Of a DNA stretch of 64,000 bases, positions 47,146 to 57,020 are shown piece after piece (position 1 is the stretch's first letter; each line of letters opens with the position of its first letter). Source of the stretch: Halomonas halocynthiae DSM 14573 (GTDB taxonomy: Bacteria > Pseudomonadota > Gammaproteobacteria > Pseudomonadales > Halomonadaceae); contig NZ_KE384439.1 in NCBI RefSeq assembly GCF_000425725.1, positions 467,309 through 531,308 of the forward strand, in the 5' to 3' direction. Under the pieces are notes generated by a model. It saw only the letters and a program-made list of their open reading frames with translations. It searched no databases and was not told the DNA's origin. The position numbers were made by a program, and so were the translations under genes.

Positions 47146-47682
47146 TCAGTCAGGGCGGTATTCCCGCCAGCTGGAGCTGCGTTTGGCTTGTCGGCCATAG
47201 CCCTTGCGAGGCACGAGCCCTGTGCGTGAATACGCATGGGTTAGCGCTATCGCCAAGGCATCGGCGGCATCGGCCTGGGGTGTGCTCGAGAGCGCTAAAA
47301 TAGCAGTAACCATGTGCTGTACCTGAGCCTTCTCAGCAGCACCTGTGCCAGTGACTGCCTGTTTGATCTGGCGTGGGCCATACTCATTGACCAATAAGCC
47401 GTGGTTGGCAGCACACACAATCGCACAGCCTCTGGCCTGCCCAAGCTTTAAGGCGGAGTCAGCGTTTTTGGACATAAACACCTGCTCGATGGCAAATTCA
47501 CCCGGCGCATAACGAGCAACTACTTCACTGATGCCGGCATATATCTGTGCCAGACGCTGGGCCAGGTCGTCACCCGAGGTGCGAATACAGCCGCTGGCCA
47601 CGTAACATGGTTGGGCGGCCGAGACATCAACGACGCCATAGCCGGTAACCCGTGATCCCGGGTCAATGCCAAGAATCAGCAC
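47146..47682 (-). CDS. ruvC: Crossover junction endodeoxyribonuclease RuvC
   Basis: A Holliday junction resolvase of 178 residues. Catalytic acidic residues lie in [13 protein letters not shown] (D7), IEQVF and the C-terminal [13 protein letters not shown] chose GTG at 47682, giving MLILGIDPG as in other RuvC proteins; an upstream GTG at 47718 would overlap yebC. It starts 19 bases after yebC. Confidence 0.96.
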   Translation of the reverse strand: MLILGIDPGSRVTGYGVVDVSAAQPCYVASGCIRTSGDDLAQRLAQIYAGISEVVARYAPGEFAIEQVFMSKNADSALKLGQARGCAIVCAANHGLLVNEYGPRQIKQAVTGTGAAEKAQVQHMVTAILALSSTPQADAADALAIALTHAYSRTGLVPRKGYGRQAKRSSSWREYRPD

Positions 47683-47701
47683 GACGCTTTCCCAGCAAGG
47701 C

Positions 47702-48466
47702 TCATGCGCCGGCCTCACTGTTCATTGTTTCGACGATGGCATCGCTGAAATCAGCATTAGTCACAACATTTTGCACATCGTCTAAGTCGTCAAGATGGTC
47801 TACCAGTGCAATCAGGCGCTGACTCAGTTCACGATCATCGATCAACGTATAGGTCTCAGGAAACAATCCCACCTCTGAGGCTTCAGGGATAATGCCCGCC
47901 ACGTTCAACGCATCTTTGACCGCGCCGAACCCCTCTACCGTTGTCACTACCTCGATGCGGCCATCTTCCAGTATTTCGATATTTTCAGGCTCTGCCTCTA
48001 AGGTGGCTTCCATGGCGTCTTCTTCGCTAATCTCCGCTGGTAACGTTAATCGGCCTTGACGATGGAACATGAAAGCAACCGAGCCAGACGTTCCCAAATT
48101 TCCGCCATGCTTGCTGAACGCGTGGCGAACTTCCGATACGGTTCGATTACGGTTGTCGGTCATGGTCTCAACCAGAATCGCCACACCGTCAGGTCCATAG
48201 CCCTCATACACCACCTCATCCATGTCGACGTCATCACCGGTACCTGCTCCACGGTCGATTGCTCGCTGAATGGTCTCTTTGGTCATGTTACTGGCCAAGG
48301 CTTTGTCGACTGCAGCTCGCAAGCGCGGATTATCTGCTGGTTCGCCGCCCCCTTGGCGGGCAGCAACAGTAAGCTCGCGGATCAGTTTGGTAAAAACCTT
48401 GCCCCGTTTGGCGTCTTGAGCCGCCTTACGGTGCTTAATATTCGCCCATTTACTATGGCCGGCCAT
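47702..48466 (-). CDS. yebC: YebC/PmpR-family transcriptional regulator
   Basis: A protein of 254 residues with the family start [18 protein letters not shown] and [12 protein letters not shown]. Members bind DNA as regulators, and recent work links some to translation of proline-rich stretches. AAGGAG lies before the ATG at 48466. It lies in the conserved aspS-yebC-ruvCAB order. Confidence 0.96.
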   Translation of the reverse strand: MAGHSKWANIKHRKAAQDAKRGKVFTKLIRELTVAARQGGGEPADNPRLRAAVDKALASNMTKETIQRAIDRGAGTGDDVDMDEVVYEGYGPDGVAILVETMTDNRNRTVSEVRHAFSKHGGNLGTSGSVAFMFHRQGRLTLPAEISEEDAMEATLEAEPENIEILEDGRIEVVTTVEGFGAVKDALNVAGIIPEASEVGLFPETYTLIDDRELSQRLIALVDHLDDLDDVQNVVTNADFSDAIVETMNSEAGA

Positions 48467-48523
48467 GTCGCATCTCCTTACCAGCAAGTAGAAACGTCAC
48501 ACATTCTCAGACAGTAGACAAGA

Positions 48524-48548
48524 CACCGGCGCCACATGGGCGCCGGTG
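48524..48548 (-). other. GC-rich stem-loop between aspS and yebC
   Basis: CACCGGCGCC (48524-48533) and GGCGCCGGTG (48539-48548) form a perfect 10-bp stem with a five-base loop. On the minus strand it is followed by TCTTGTCT rather than a T-run, so it is at most a partial terminator. Confidence 0.65.
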
Positions 48549-48574
48549 GAACAGCTCTAGCCGCTGACTAACAC

Positions 48575-50368
48575 TCAGTGACCGGCGGTTTCTTCTTTAT
48601 CACCTTCTGCTTTGACCTTCTGGCGCAGCCGAATATTCAGCTCTTTAAGCTGTTCCGGACGCACATCACCAGGGGCATCGGTCATTAGACACGCAGCACT
48701 CTGGGTTTTCGGGAAGGCAATGACTTCACGAATGGTGCGCGCACCACTCATCAGCATCACCAGACGGTCAAGACCAAAGGCCAAACCACCGTGAGGCGGC
48801 GCGCCATATTGCAGCGCATCCAGCAAGAAGCCAAACTTCTCATTGGCTTCTTCCTCGCCAATGCCCAGTAACTCAAGCACGCTCTGCTGCATGGCTTGGT
48901 CATGGATACGAATCGAGCCGCCACCCAGCTCAGTGCCATTCAGTACCATGTCATAAGCTCGTGACAGCGCGGCCTCGGGGTTGGCCTTGAGTGTTTCAAG
49001 GTCACAAGATGGCGCTGTGAATGGGTGATGAAGCGCTTGCAAACGCGTGCCATCGTGTTCGAACATCGGGAAGTCGACCACCCATAACGGCGCCCATTCA
49101 GCGGTGTAGAGATTCAGGTCTTCACCCAGCTTAACGCGCAGCGCACCAATTGCCTCGTTCACGATATTGGCCTTGTCGGCACCAAAGAAGATGATATCGC
49201 CATCTTCAGCGCCCACGCGGTCAAGCAACTCTTCAATCACGCCTTCCATGAACTTCACAATCGGTGATTGCAGTCCTTCAAGCCCAGCGGAGCGGTCATT
49301 CACCTTGATCCATGCTAGGCCTCGAGCACCATAGATACCAACAAACTTGGTGTACTCATCAATTTCTTTACGTGACAAGGAAGCGCCGCCCTTGACTTTA
49401 AGTGCCGCGACGCGCCCGTCTTCAGCATTCGCTGGGCCGGAGAATACCTTGAAATCAACGCCTTTCATCAAGTCGTCGACGTCAGTAAGTTCCAGAGGAA
49501 TGCGCATATCCGGCTTATCAGAGCCAAAACGATTCATGGCTTCGCTATATGGCATGCGGCCAAATTCAGGCAGGTCCACATTAAGCACATCGCTGAATAG
49601 CTGGCGAATCATGCCTTCGGTGATCGACATAATGTCCTGCTCTTCAACGAAGGAGGCCTCGATATCGATCTGGGTGAATTCTGGCTGGCGGTCAGCACGC
49701 AGGTCTTCGTCACGAAAACACTTGGCAATCTGATAGTAACGATCGAAGCCAGACACCATCAGTATTTGCTTGAATAGCTGCGGTGACTGAGGCAGAGCGA
49801 AGAAGCTACCGGCATGGGTACGGCTAGGTACCAGATAATCACGCGCACCTTCTGGTGTCGCGCGGGTCAGGATCGGAGTTTCGATATCAAGGAAACCCTC
49901 GGCCTCTAAATAGCCGCGGACACTGTGTGAGATACGCGAGCGCAGCCGCAGCTTGTCGATCATTTCTGGGCGACGCAGGTCGATATAGCGATGTTTCAGG
50001 CGAATTTCTTCACCGACTTTGCCGTGCTCATCGAGCTGAAAAGGTGGTGTTGCAGCACTGTTTAGCACTTCAACATCCTTGGCCAGCACTTCAATCAGGC
50101 CTGTCGGCATACCTGGATTTTGAGTGCCCTCAGGGCGCAGCCGTACACGGCCCTGAATGCGCAGTACGTATTCGCTACGCGCACGGTCTGCCGTGGCAAA
50201 GGCCTCGGCGGTATCGGGGTCTACCACGACCTGGGCTACACCTTCCCGGTCGCGCATGTCGAGAAAGATCACCCCACCATGGTCACGGCGGCGATGAACC
50301 CAGCCGCACAGAGTGATCGTCTGATCCACCATGGTTTCATTGAGCTGGCCGCAATAATGGCTGCGCAT
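48575..50368 (-). CDS. aspS: Aspartate--tRNA ligase
   Basis: A class II synthetase of 597 residues. It has an N-terminal OB anticodon-binding domain ([19 protein letters not shown], here [14 protein letters not shown]), motif 2 in [17 protein letters not shown], a bacterial GAD insertion domain, and motif 3 in [11 protein letters not shown]. The histidine at position 30 in the RRRDHGG loop matches the residue linked to non-discriminating behaviour in Pseudomonas AspRS, so it may also charge tRNA-Asn. GGAAACG precedes the ATG at 50368. Confidence 0.97.
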   Translation of the reverse strand: MRSHYCGQLNETMVDQTITLCGWVHRRRDHGGVIFLDMRDREGVAQVVVDPDTAEAFATADRARSEYVLRIQGRVRLRPEGTQNPGMPTGLIEVLAKDVEVLNSAATPPFQLDEHGKVGEEIRLKHRYIDLRRPEMIDKLRLRSRISHSVRGYLEAEGFLDIETPILTRATPEGARDYLVPSRTHAGSFFALPQSPQLFKQILMVSGFDRYYQIAKCFRDEDLRADRQPEFTQIDIEASFVEEQDIMSITEGMIRQLFSDVLNVDLPEFGRMPYSEAMNRFGSDKPDMRIPLELTDVDDLMKGVDFKVFSGPANAEDGRVAALKVKGGASLSRKEIDEYTKFVGIYGARGLAWIKVNDRSAGLEGLQSPIVKFMEGVIEELLDRVGAEDGDIIFFGADKANIVNEAIGALRVKLGEDLNLYTAEWAPLWVVDFPMFEHDGTRLQALHHPFTAPSCDLETLKANPEAALSRAYDMVLNGTELGGGSIRIHDQAMQQSVLELLGIGEEEANEKFGFLLDALQYGAPPHGGLAFGLDRLVMLMSGARTIREVIAFPKTQSAACLMTDAPGDVRPEQLKELNIRLRQKVKAEGDKEETAGH

Positions 50369-50418
50369 GTCGTTTCCTGTTTCGTTGCGTTGGCGTTTAA
50401 GAGGGAGCGGCAAAGCGT

Positions 50419-50679
50419 TTACGCTGATGCTCCGTCCTTGGTGCTGGGTGTTGTAGCGTTGCCCGAGGCGCTGTCGCTAGCCAAATTTTGCTTGCTGCCG
50501 GTTTTGAAATCGGTTTCATACCAGCCGCTTCCCGCCAGACGAAAGCCTGCCGCGGAAACCAAGCGAGCCAACTCTGCCTGCTCACAGGCAGGACAATCAC
50601 GTAATGGCTCAGCGGAAAGCCGCTGCAGTTTTTCCAAACGATGGCCGCAGGCCTTGCACTTGTATTCGTAGATGGGCAT
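50419..50679 (-). CDS. FmdB-family zinc ribbon protein
   Basis: An 86-residue protein with the family start [19 protein letters not shown], seen at residues 1-19, and a second CPAC pair, giving a four-cysteine zinc ribbon. Then come GSGWYETDF and a low-complexity S/T/A tail. The family is often annotated as putative regulators. It lies immediately upstream of aspS, a conserved gammaproteobacterial arrangement. Confidence 0.92.
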   Translation of the reverse strand: MPIYEYKCKACGHRLEKLQRLSAEPLRDCPACEQAELARLVSAAGFRLAGSGWYETDFKTGSKQNLASDSASGNATTPSTKDGASA

Positions 50680-50787
50680 GTTTGAAGCTCCAAAGACGAC
50701 GATGTTGACAATATTTCAGTGGGCAATGCAACAACGCATCGCTGTTTATTCACATGATTCAACAGATGCCTGAAATCAAGGCGCACT

Positions 50788-50793
50788 ATTATA
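50788..50793 (-). promoter_or_regulatory. Consensus -10 element upstream of fmdB-aspS
   Basis: The minus strand reads TATAAT at 50788-50793, about 110 bases before the fmdB-type start. No convincing -35 is visible at 16-18 bases. Confidence 0.4.
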
Positions 50794-50917
50794 CCCTGCT
50801 GCGTCGATCAAGGCACAATTCTGTGTGATTACCTGATGATCGCGCAGTGAGATCGCTCTATATTCTTCTTTCACTTAGCCATCTTCACTCACTTCAGCTC
50901 CAGGGGAGCCAGATACC

Positions 50918-51865
50918 ATGCACGCAGTCATACTTGATGCCGATAGCCTTGGCCAGGGAGTTGATCTATCGGCAATCAAAACACTCACAAGCCAACTGAC
51001 CATCCATGGAAAAAGTGAACCAGAGCAGGTTGTTGCGCGGCTGAAAGGTGCCGATGTTGCGCTGGTCAATAAGGTGCGCCTGACCGACGATGTGCTGTCT
51101 TCATTACCATCCCTGCGGTTGATTTGTGTCATGGCGACGGGAACCAATAATATTGATATGTTAGCCGCTGAGCGACGAGGCATCAGCGTGCGTAATGTGA
51201 CAGGCTATGGCACAGAAAGCGTCGCTCAGCATACGCTGATGATCTTGCTATCGCTGGCGGCTCGCACTCCGCTTTATCAGCGTGATGTTGCTGATGGCAA
51301 GTGGCAACAAAGCCCCTACTTCTGCCTGTTTAATCACCCAAGCATGCAGCTTTCAGGCAAGCATCTCGTCATTGTTGGCGAAGGAGAGCTTGGCTCGCGT
51401 GTCGCCACATTGGCAGGGGCCTTCGGTATGCGAGTCAGCTTTACGGCGCGTCCTGGAGCGGCGGATGACCCGCGCCCAGGCCTCGATAGCCTTGCCCCTG
51501 ACGCTGATGCCATCAGCTTTCACTGTCCACTAAACGACGACACCCAGCACGTAATGAACGCCACCCTAATTAAGCGCCTGAAGCCAGGAGCACTGCTAGT
51601 AAACTGCGCGCGCGGTGGCATCATTGATGAAAAAGCGGCACTGGATGCTCTGCGTGAAGGACATCTTGGTGGGCTGGGTGTTGACGTGCTGCCAGTCGAA
51701 CCACCTAGCGATGGCCATCCGTTGCTGGATGCGTTACATGAGCCGCTCAATCTGATAGTAACGCCACACAATGCCTGGATAGCCCCTGAAGCACGCCAGC
51801 GGATTCTCGATTTAACTGCCGAAAACATCCGCTCTTTTACTAACCAAGCTGTTAACCCGTCGTAA
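50918..51865 (+). CDS. NAD-dependent D-2-hydroxyacid dehydrogenase (hydroxypyruvate reductase-like)
   Basis: A protein of 315 residues with the D-isomer-specific 2-hydroxyacid dehydrogenase fold. The NAD loop is IVGEGELGSRVATLA, the substrate-binding arginine lies in VNCARGGIIDE, and the catalytic Glu and His are seen in VLPVEPP and VTPHNAW. Sequence style suggests glycerate dehydrogenase/hydroxypyruvate reductase, but the substrate is not certain. Its 3' end overlaps the convergent acyP gene by 14 bases. Confidence 0.9.
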   Translation: MHAVILDADSLGQGVDLSAIKTLTSQLTIHGKSEPEQVVARLKGADVALVNKVRLTDDVLSSLPSLRLICVMATGTNNIDMLAAERRGISVRNVTGYGTESVAQHTLMILLSLAARTPLYQRDVADGKWQQSPYFCLFNHPSMQLSGKHLVIVGEGELGSRVATLAGAFGMRVSFTARPGAADDPRPGLDSLAPDADAISFHCPLNDDTQHVMNATLIKRLKPGALLVNCARGGIIDEKAALDALREGHLGGLGVDVLPVEPPSDGHPLLDALHEPLNLIVTPHNAWIAPEARQRILDLTAENIRSFTNQAVNPS

Positions 51866-52136
51866 AGGCATCAGGCAAGGGCTTGCTGGCGTCGTGATTC
51901 ACCGGCTCCAGCTCAACCTTAGCTACCTGGGCGTCTTCAGAGCCCTGCCACAGCCATTGGCTAAGTGCGTCCACTTGCATAGCACCGCCATACATCAGCA
52001 CTTCAACACTGCCATCCTCCAGATTAATGGCATGCCCTGTCACTCCTAAGCTAACGGCTTTTTGCTGAGTCGAGCGTCGGTACCATACCCCCTGCACTTT
52101 GCCACTAATTCGTGCTTTTACGCATAAGCTGCTCAC
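51852..52136 (-). CDS. acyP: Acylphosphatase
   Basis: A 94-residue enzyme that hydrolyses acyl phosphates. The family motif is GKVQGVWYRRSTQQKA with the phosphate-binding arginine, followed by the catalytic asparagine in AINLEDGSVEV. It overlaps the yihY stop by four bases at its start and the hydroxyacid dehydrogenase at its end. Confidence 0.94.
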   Translation of the reverse strand: MSSLCVKARISGKVQGVWYRRSTQQKAVSLGVTGHAINLEDGSVEVLMYGGAMQVDALSQWLWQGSEDAQVAKVELEPVNHDASKPLPDAFTTG

Positions 52137-53050
52137 TTGATGTCCTCTCCTTCGGTCTCCAGCTCTTGGCTAACGCGTACAGCCGTATTGCGCGGGATCA
52201 CTTGTCGTCCCGTCGCTAACAGGTGGCACTTAGTGAAGGCCGCCCCAAACAACAAGATCAGTGATGAGTAGTAAACCCACAGCAAGATTACGACGACAGA
52301 GCCTGCCGCTCCATACGTTGAAGCGGTAGCGGTGTGGGCGAGATACATGGAAATGGCTGTACGTCCAATGACAAACAGGACAGCGGTTACCCCTGCGCCC
52401 ATCAATACATCACGCCAGCTGAGCACAACATCAGGCAATACCTTGAAAATTGTGGCAAATAGCGCCGCCACAACAATCAAAGAAACCAGAAGCTCAACGC
52501 CACTAGACAACAGGCTCACAAATGGCATCAAACTGTCAGCTGCACGCAACATTGTTCTGACAACCACACCAAGCGCCAGAGAAACCAAAAATATAAAGCC
52601 GATAGAAACAACGACAGTCAACGAAAGGACTCGCTTCTTGATAAATAACCAAGCGCTGTTTGCACTAGGACGAGCGGTGACGCCCCACAACGTATTAAGC
52701 GAGAACTGCATTTGGCCAAATACCGTGGTTGCCCCCACCAGCAAGGCGCCAACGCCCAGCAAAGAAGGCAACAATCCAGACTCTTGAATGCGCGACTGAG
52801 CCACCGCATTTTGCACGGCTTCAGCAGCGCCTTTCCCCATCGTGTCCTCAAGCTGCTTAACAATTTGGCCCGTTGCTGCATCTTCTCCTAACACCAGGCC
52901 AATCACTGTCACCGCGATGATAACGATCGGTGCCAATGAAAACAGCGTGTAGAATGCCAGTGAGCCAGCATAACTAAACGCATTACGCTGCAGCCATAGC
53001 TTAATAGCACTTTGGGTGACACCAAACCAGAACAGAATCGTCGACTTCAT
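52133..53050 (-). CDS. YihY/BrkB-family inner-membrane protein
   Basis: A membrane protein of 305 residues with six or seven helices and the family motifs FSYAGSLAFYTLFSLAPIVII, seen at about residues 25-45, and TASTYGAAGSVVVILLWVYYSS, near residues 246-267. Despite early annotation as ribonuclease BN, the family is a membrane protein of unknown transport role. AGGAGG precedes the ATG. It is first in a two-gene unit with acyP. Confidence 0.92.
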   Translation of the reverse strand: MKSTILFWFGVTQSAIKLWLQRNAFSYAGSLAFYTLFSLAPIVIIAVTVIGLVLGEDAATGQIVKQLEDTMGKGAAEAVQNAVAQSRIQESGLLPSLLGVGALLVGATTVFGQMQFSLNTLWGVTARPSANSAWLFIKKRVLSLTVVVSIGFIFLVSLALGVVVRTMLRAADSLMPFVSLLSSGVELLVSLIVVAALFATIFKVLPDVVLSWRDVLMGAGVTAVLFVIGRTAISMYLAHTATASTYGAAGSVVVILLWVYYSSLILLFGAAFTKCHLLATGRQVIPRNTAVRVSQELETEGEDIK

Positions 53051-53176
53051 CGCGGGCCTCCTACCCTAATGTTTCTGCATGCGCTGAAGCATACCGAAGC
53101 GCTCGGAAGATTGCAGGCGGTTTGCGTGCGTAACAGCAGCTCAGCATAATGATGCAACTTTTTGTGGAGGGCAGTC

Positions 53177-54292
53177 ATGGGCCAAACAGTGCAGCAAGAG
53201 GAGCCGTTAGCAGCCCCTCAACAAGATAGCGTTGACTTCGACTGCCTAGTGTTTATCGGCCGTTTTCAACCCCCTCATTTAGGGCATTTGGCTGTTATTC
53301 ACCAGGCATTAAAACGCGCCCGAAAAGTCATTGTACTGGTCGGTTCCGCCTGGCAAGCGCGCTCTTTGCGCAACCCTTGGCGCTTTGAAGAGCGCAGTGG
53401 AATGTTGCGTAGTGCTTTTGATGATGAAAGCGCCTCGCGTCTTGAGTTTGTGCCTCTGCTTGATGCCCTTTATAACAATGATGTCTGGGTTAGTGATGTG
53501 CAGCGCAAGGTTAGGGATTTTGCGCCGCCTAACCTCACTCGACTACCACGCATCGGACTAATTGGCGCCAGGCGCGGTCAATCAAGTTATTACTTGTCGC
53601 TGTTTCCACAATGGGAGTCTGTCAGCGTTCCCATGGTAGAAGGGATCTCAGCAAGCCAGATTCGTGAGCGCTTGTTTCGGTCACCTGCTGCGGCGCTCGA
53701 CTACCTGATGACGACGGCCAGCCATGATCTACCTCCTGGCGTGGTCAGTAACGTTCAGGCATTTATTAACAGCGATGCTTACCGGCTACTGCTCGAAGAG
53801 CAGCAACTGTTAGACCAGTATCGTGAGGCTTGGTCACAAGCCCCCTATTCGCCAATTTTCGTTACCGTCAATGCTGTTGTGGTGCAGTCTGGCCATGTGC
53901 TGCTGACTCGGCGCCGCTCGTCGCCCGGCAAAGGATTATTCGCCTTGCCAGGTGGATTTATTAACTCCCATGAACGGCTGCTGGATGCCTGTTTGCGCGA
54001 GCTACGCGAACGTGTGCGGTTGAAAGTACCAGAGCCGGTGCTGAAAGGTTCGTTGCGTGGCCAGCGCTTGTTTGATGAACCACACCGTAGCTCACGAGGA
54101 CGAACCCTAGCCGAGGCATTCTACTTTGCGCTACGCCCAGAACAACAGCTTCCTCAGCTTAAGCCAGTTAAAGGGGGCGACCAGGCTCGCTGGGTTGCAT
54201 TGGCAGACCTGGAGCCTGATACGCTATTTGAAGATCACTTTTTCATTATCCAAGATTTTCTTGGCTTACCCGCGGGCTTTTCAGGCGCCTAA
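53177..54292 (+). CDS. NadM-type nicotinamide-nucleotide adenylyltransferase fused to a Nudix domain
   Basis: A bifunctional-type protein of 371 residues. The N-terminal half has the nucleotidyltransferase signature IGRFQPPHLGHLAV (H34, H37) and EGISASQIRERL, as in NadM/NadR. The C-terminal half is a Nudix fold. Its box starts normally (GGFINSHERLLDACLREL) but ends RERVRL, so the second glutamate of the EE pair and the box glycine are both arginine. The adenylyltransferase should work; ADP-ribose hydrolysis is doubtful. GGAGG precedes the ATG. Confidence 0.9.
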   Translation: MGQTVQQEEPLAAPQQDSVDFDCLVFIGRFQPPHLGHLAVIHQALKRARKVIVLVGSAWQARSLRNPWRFEERSGMLRSAFDDESASRLEFVPLLDALYNNDVWVSDVQRKVRDFAPPNLTRLPRIGLIGARRGQSSYYLSLFPQWESVSVPMVEGISASQIRERLFRSPAAALDYLMTTASHDLPPGVVSNVQAFINSDAYRLLLEEQQLLDQYREAWSQAPYSPIFVTVNAVVVQSGHVLLTRRRSSPGKGLFALPGGFINSHERLLDACLRELRERVRLKVPEPVLKGSLRGQRLFDEPHRSSRGRTLAEAFYFALRPEQQLPQLKPVKGGDQARWVALADLEPDTLFEDHFFIIQDFLGLPAGFSGA

Positions 54293-54353
54293 GCTATCTG
54301 GCGGCAATGGCAGCCCCCTGCTTCTAGCCTGGTAGCTATTTACCTTGCAGCTA

Positions 54354-55271
54354 TTAACCTTGGAGTACGTCTCTTGGCAGCTCTATCATCTGCCGCCATA
54401 AGCGCTCAACACCTGGTTTATGCACTAATGAACAGCGATATAGGCGAATTTCCAATGGCACATCGTGATGCGAGTCTCCAGCGGGCACTAAGCGGCCATC
54501 CTTGAGTTCATTACGGATACAAAAATCCGGCAACCAAGCTAGCCCCATCCCTTGCATCACCATGCCTTTCAGCCCTTCTGCCATGGCCGTCTCATAGACA
54601 GTACGCAAACGCAGACTCAAGGGGTCATTTTTCAGTAGCATACGCACACTGCGCCCTAAAAATGCGCCTTGAGTATAGGATAAGTAAGGTATGTCACCCT
54701 CGTCCGCGAGGCTAAAGCGGGGGCGTCCTTGCTCATCGGGAAGACATACTGGCAACATTTTTACTTGGCCGATTGAAAATGATGGAAACACTTTGGCATC
54801 AAGCTGCATGCTGGCATAAGGATCATAGTACGCCAGCATTAGGTCGCATTTGCCTTCGCGCAAGACGTGAATGGCCTCACCAACATTCATCGCAACCAAA
54901 CGAGTCGGCAGCTGCCCCAACCCTTTTTGTAAACGAGAGATCCAGGGGGGATAAAAACTCAGCGCCAGTGAATGCGCCGCCACAATATCCAGCGCTTCCT
55001 GAGCAATTGACAGCCCTTTCAAGTGCCCCAGGCTTTCATTAAGCTGCTCTATCACGTTGCGTGCGGTAATAACGAACAGGTGCCCTTCTGATGTTAAATC
55101 AACAGGTGTAGTGGAGCGGTCTACCAATGTTGTTCCCAGAGCCTGTTCAAGCGCACGTATACGGCGGCTGAATGCCGGCTGAGTTACATGGCGCTGACGC
55201 GCCGACGCCGAAAAACTTCGTGTTTGGGCTAGCGCCAGAAGATCTTCAAGCCATTTTGTTTCGAGGTTCAC
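54354..55271 (-). CDS. LysR-family regulator resembling HypT
   Basis: A regulator of 305 residues. Its N-terminal helix-turn-helix (NLETKWLEDLLALAQTRSFS, then VTQPAFSRRIRALEQALG) closely resembles E. coli HypT (YjiE), the hypochlorite-responsive activator. So do the later stretches AAHSLALSFYP and YLSYTQGAFLGRSV. HypT senses via methionine oxidation. The start is GTG at 55271 with AGGAA upstream. It stands alone, and its targets are unknown. Confidence 0.87.
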   Translation of the reverse strand: MNLETKWLEDLLALAQTRSFSASARQRHVTQPAFSRRIRALEQALGTTLVDRSTTPVDLTSEGHLFVITARNVIEQLNESLGHLKGLSIAQEALDIVAAHSLALSFYPPWISRLQKGLGQLPTRLVAMNVGEAIHVLREGKCDLMLAYYDPYASMQLDAKVFPSFSIGQVKMLPVCLPDEQGRPRFSLADEGDIPYLSYTQGAFLGRSVRMLLKNDPLSLRLRTVYETAMAEGLKGMVMQGMGLAWLPDFCIRNELKDGRLVPAGDSHHDVPLEIRLYRCSLVHKPGVERLWRQMIELPRDVLQG

Positions 55272-55422
55272 CGCTATTCCTGCCCTGTTGTTTCGTCGTT
55301 TTCTTCCATGCTACGCCACTGTTGATGTGACTTGGCACGCATTTGACAGGCGCTACTAGCTCGCAGTTACCTATCGGTATAATCATTCAGGTGTCTTATC
55401 ATGTCACCGTTAGACGCATAAC

Positions 55423-56841
55423 TTATTGAATCGGCGCAAGCAGATAAGCCGCTCGTGAAAGCAACTTGCTCAAACCGGAACGCTCGGTTATTTCACTCAA
55501 TTCAACGCGTCGGCTAACGGCTAAGTCTTTCTCAAGCATACGCTCAATAGTGGCGGCAAAATCCTTGTCAGGTAGAAACGCGGTAATTTCAAAATTTAAG
55601 CGAAAGGAACGGTTATCAAGATTGACCGTGCCGACACTAGCTGCCTCATCATCGATTAGTATGACTTTCTGGTGCATAAAGCCTGGTTGATAGCGATAGA
55701 TTTTAATACCCGCACGAATCATGCTGGGCAAAAATGAAAAAGCTGACAAGAAAACCAGTAGTTGATCAGGGCGCTCTGGCAAAATAATACGCACATCAAC
55801 GCCACGCATGGCGGCCAGTCGCAAGGCATCGTGCACACTGCGATCAGGAACAAAATACGGACTGGTTAACCATAGGCGTTGTTGCGCGCTATGAATCGCA
55901 TGCTGAACCAACAAGCTAGCCGTTTCCTGGTGATCTGCTGGCCCCGAAGGCACAATGACAACACGATGGTCTTCAGCACAGCTTCCGCGCGGGGTCCAGT
56001 TGAGCGACAGAATATCTCCAGTAGCCCAGTGCCAGTCTTCCCAAAACGCTTCTTGCAAACCTTGTACACTAGGGCCGGTCAGTTTGAGATGGGTATCTCT
56101 CCACGCGCCATGATGTTTGTCTTCACCGAGATATTCTACACCGACGTTGAACCCGCCAACCCAACCAGACTGACCGTCTATCACTGTAATTTTACGGTGA
56201 TTACGAAAATTGATCTGGAAACGGTGGCGTCTAAAACGTGACGAATGAAACGCACTGATCATAACCCCAGCCTGAACCAGGCGCTCTAGATAGTGCGTCG
56301 GCAAGCGGTGTGACCCCAGCTCATCATACAGTAAGTAGGTGTGTACGCCACGCTCTGCAGCAGCGATCAAATGTTGCTGTAAACGCTGGCCCAGAGCATC
56401 GTCACGGATGATGTAAAACTGCATCAATACGTAGTCTTCTGCTGCATCAATACCGGCGAAAATGCTTTTGAACGTTGCCTCGCCTTCAACCAACAGTTCA
56501 CAGCAATTTCCCCGTGTCAAAGGCATCAACGCCAAGCGTTCAACGGCCAGAATATCGGGATTATTACTACTTGCCAGGTATGGGTCCACACTGTTTTGGT
56601 ACTCTGACAGTGCGCGTCGCAGCACAGTATCCTTGTGTCCACGTGCAGAAACATAGCCATAAAAACGCGGTTGGCCAAACACCCAATACGTGGGAACGGC
56701 CAAATACGGCATCAAAATCAGGGAAATAATCCAAGCAATCGCGCCTTGAGAGGTGCGGCTGGACATCAGTGCATGCAGCGCTGACAGCATGCCAAGAATA
56801 TGAATGAGCGGGATGATTACACCCAGCAGCCAGGACGCCAT
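55423..56841 (-). CDS. cls: Cardiolipin synthase (ClsA-type)
   Basis: A phospholipase D-superfamily enzyme of 472 residues that condenses phosphatidylglycerol to cardiolipin. Two N-terminal membrane helices (about residues 5-22 and 32-54) precede two HKD motifs, HRKITVIDGQSGWVGGFN and HQKVILIDDEAASVGTVN. GAGG precedes the ATG. It is monocistronic. Raised cardiolipin is a common membrane response to salt, which fits the ectoine-based lifestyle. Confidence 0.94.
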   Translation of the reverse strand: MASWLLGVIIPLIHILGMLSALHALMSSRTSQGAIAWIISLILMPYLAVPTYWVFGQPRFYGYVSARGHKDTVLRRALSEYQNSVDPYLASSNNPDILAVERLALMPLTRGNCCELLVEGEATFKSIFAGIDAAEDYVLMQFYIIRDDALGQRLQQHLIAAAERGVHTYLLYDELGSHRLPTHYLERLVQAGVMISAFHSSRFRRHRFQINFRNHRKITVIDGQSGWVGGFNVGVEYLGEDKHHGAWRDTHLKLTGPSVQGLQEAFWEDWHWATGDILSLNWTPRGSCAEDHRVVIVPSGPADHQETASLLVQHAIHSAQQRLWLTSPYFVPDRSVHDALRLAAMRGVDVRIILPERPDQLLVFLSAFSFLPSMIRAGIKIYRYQPGFMHQKVILIDDEAASVGTVNLDNRSFRLNFEITAFLPDKDFAATIERMLEKDLAVSRRVELSEITERSGLSKLLSRAAYLLAPIQ

Positions 56842-56934
56842 GGATACCTCACATGCCCGAGCGTGCGTCAGGCTTTAAGAAACAGAGTGAAAAATACAGC
56901 GGCTTACTGCCCGTTCAGGTGATAAACAATCAAT

Positions 56935-56958
56935 CGGCGGCCCACAATGGGACCGCCG
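56935..56958 (-). terminator. Probable terminator of fumarase gene
   Basis: CGGCGGCCC (56935-56943) pairs with GGG and CCGCCG (56949-56958) with one bulged A. On the minus strand it is followed by the T-rich stretch ATTGATTGTTTATC. Confidence 0.6.
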
Positions 56959-57020
56959 TATGGCATAAACCAACGGTGTCTGCGGTCGCCGATAGAGCAA
57001 AGCGACCTCAGACTCGCGCG

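Noticed and set aside
51852..51865. 14-bp overlap of convergent hydroxyacid dehydrogenase and acyP genes as evidence of a frame error
   Set aside because: Both C-termini look normal for their families, and short convergent overlaps are common in dense genomes.
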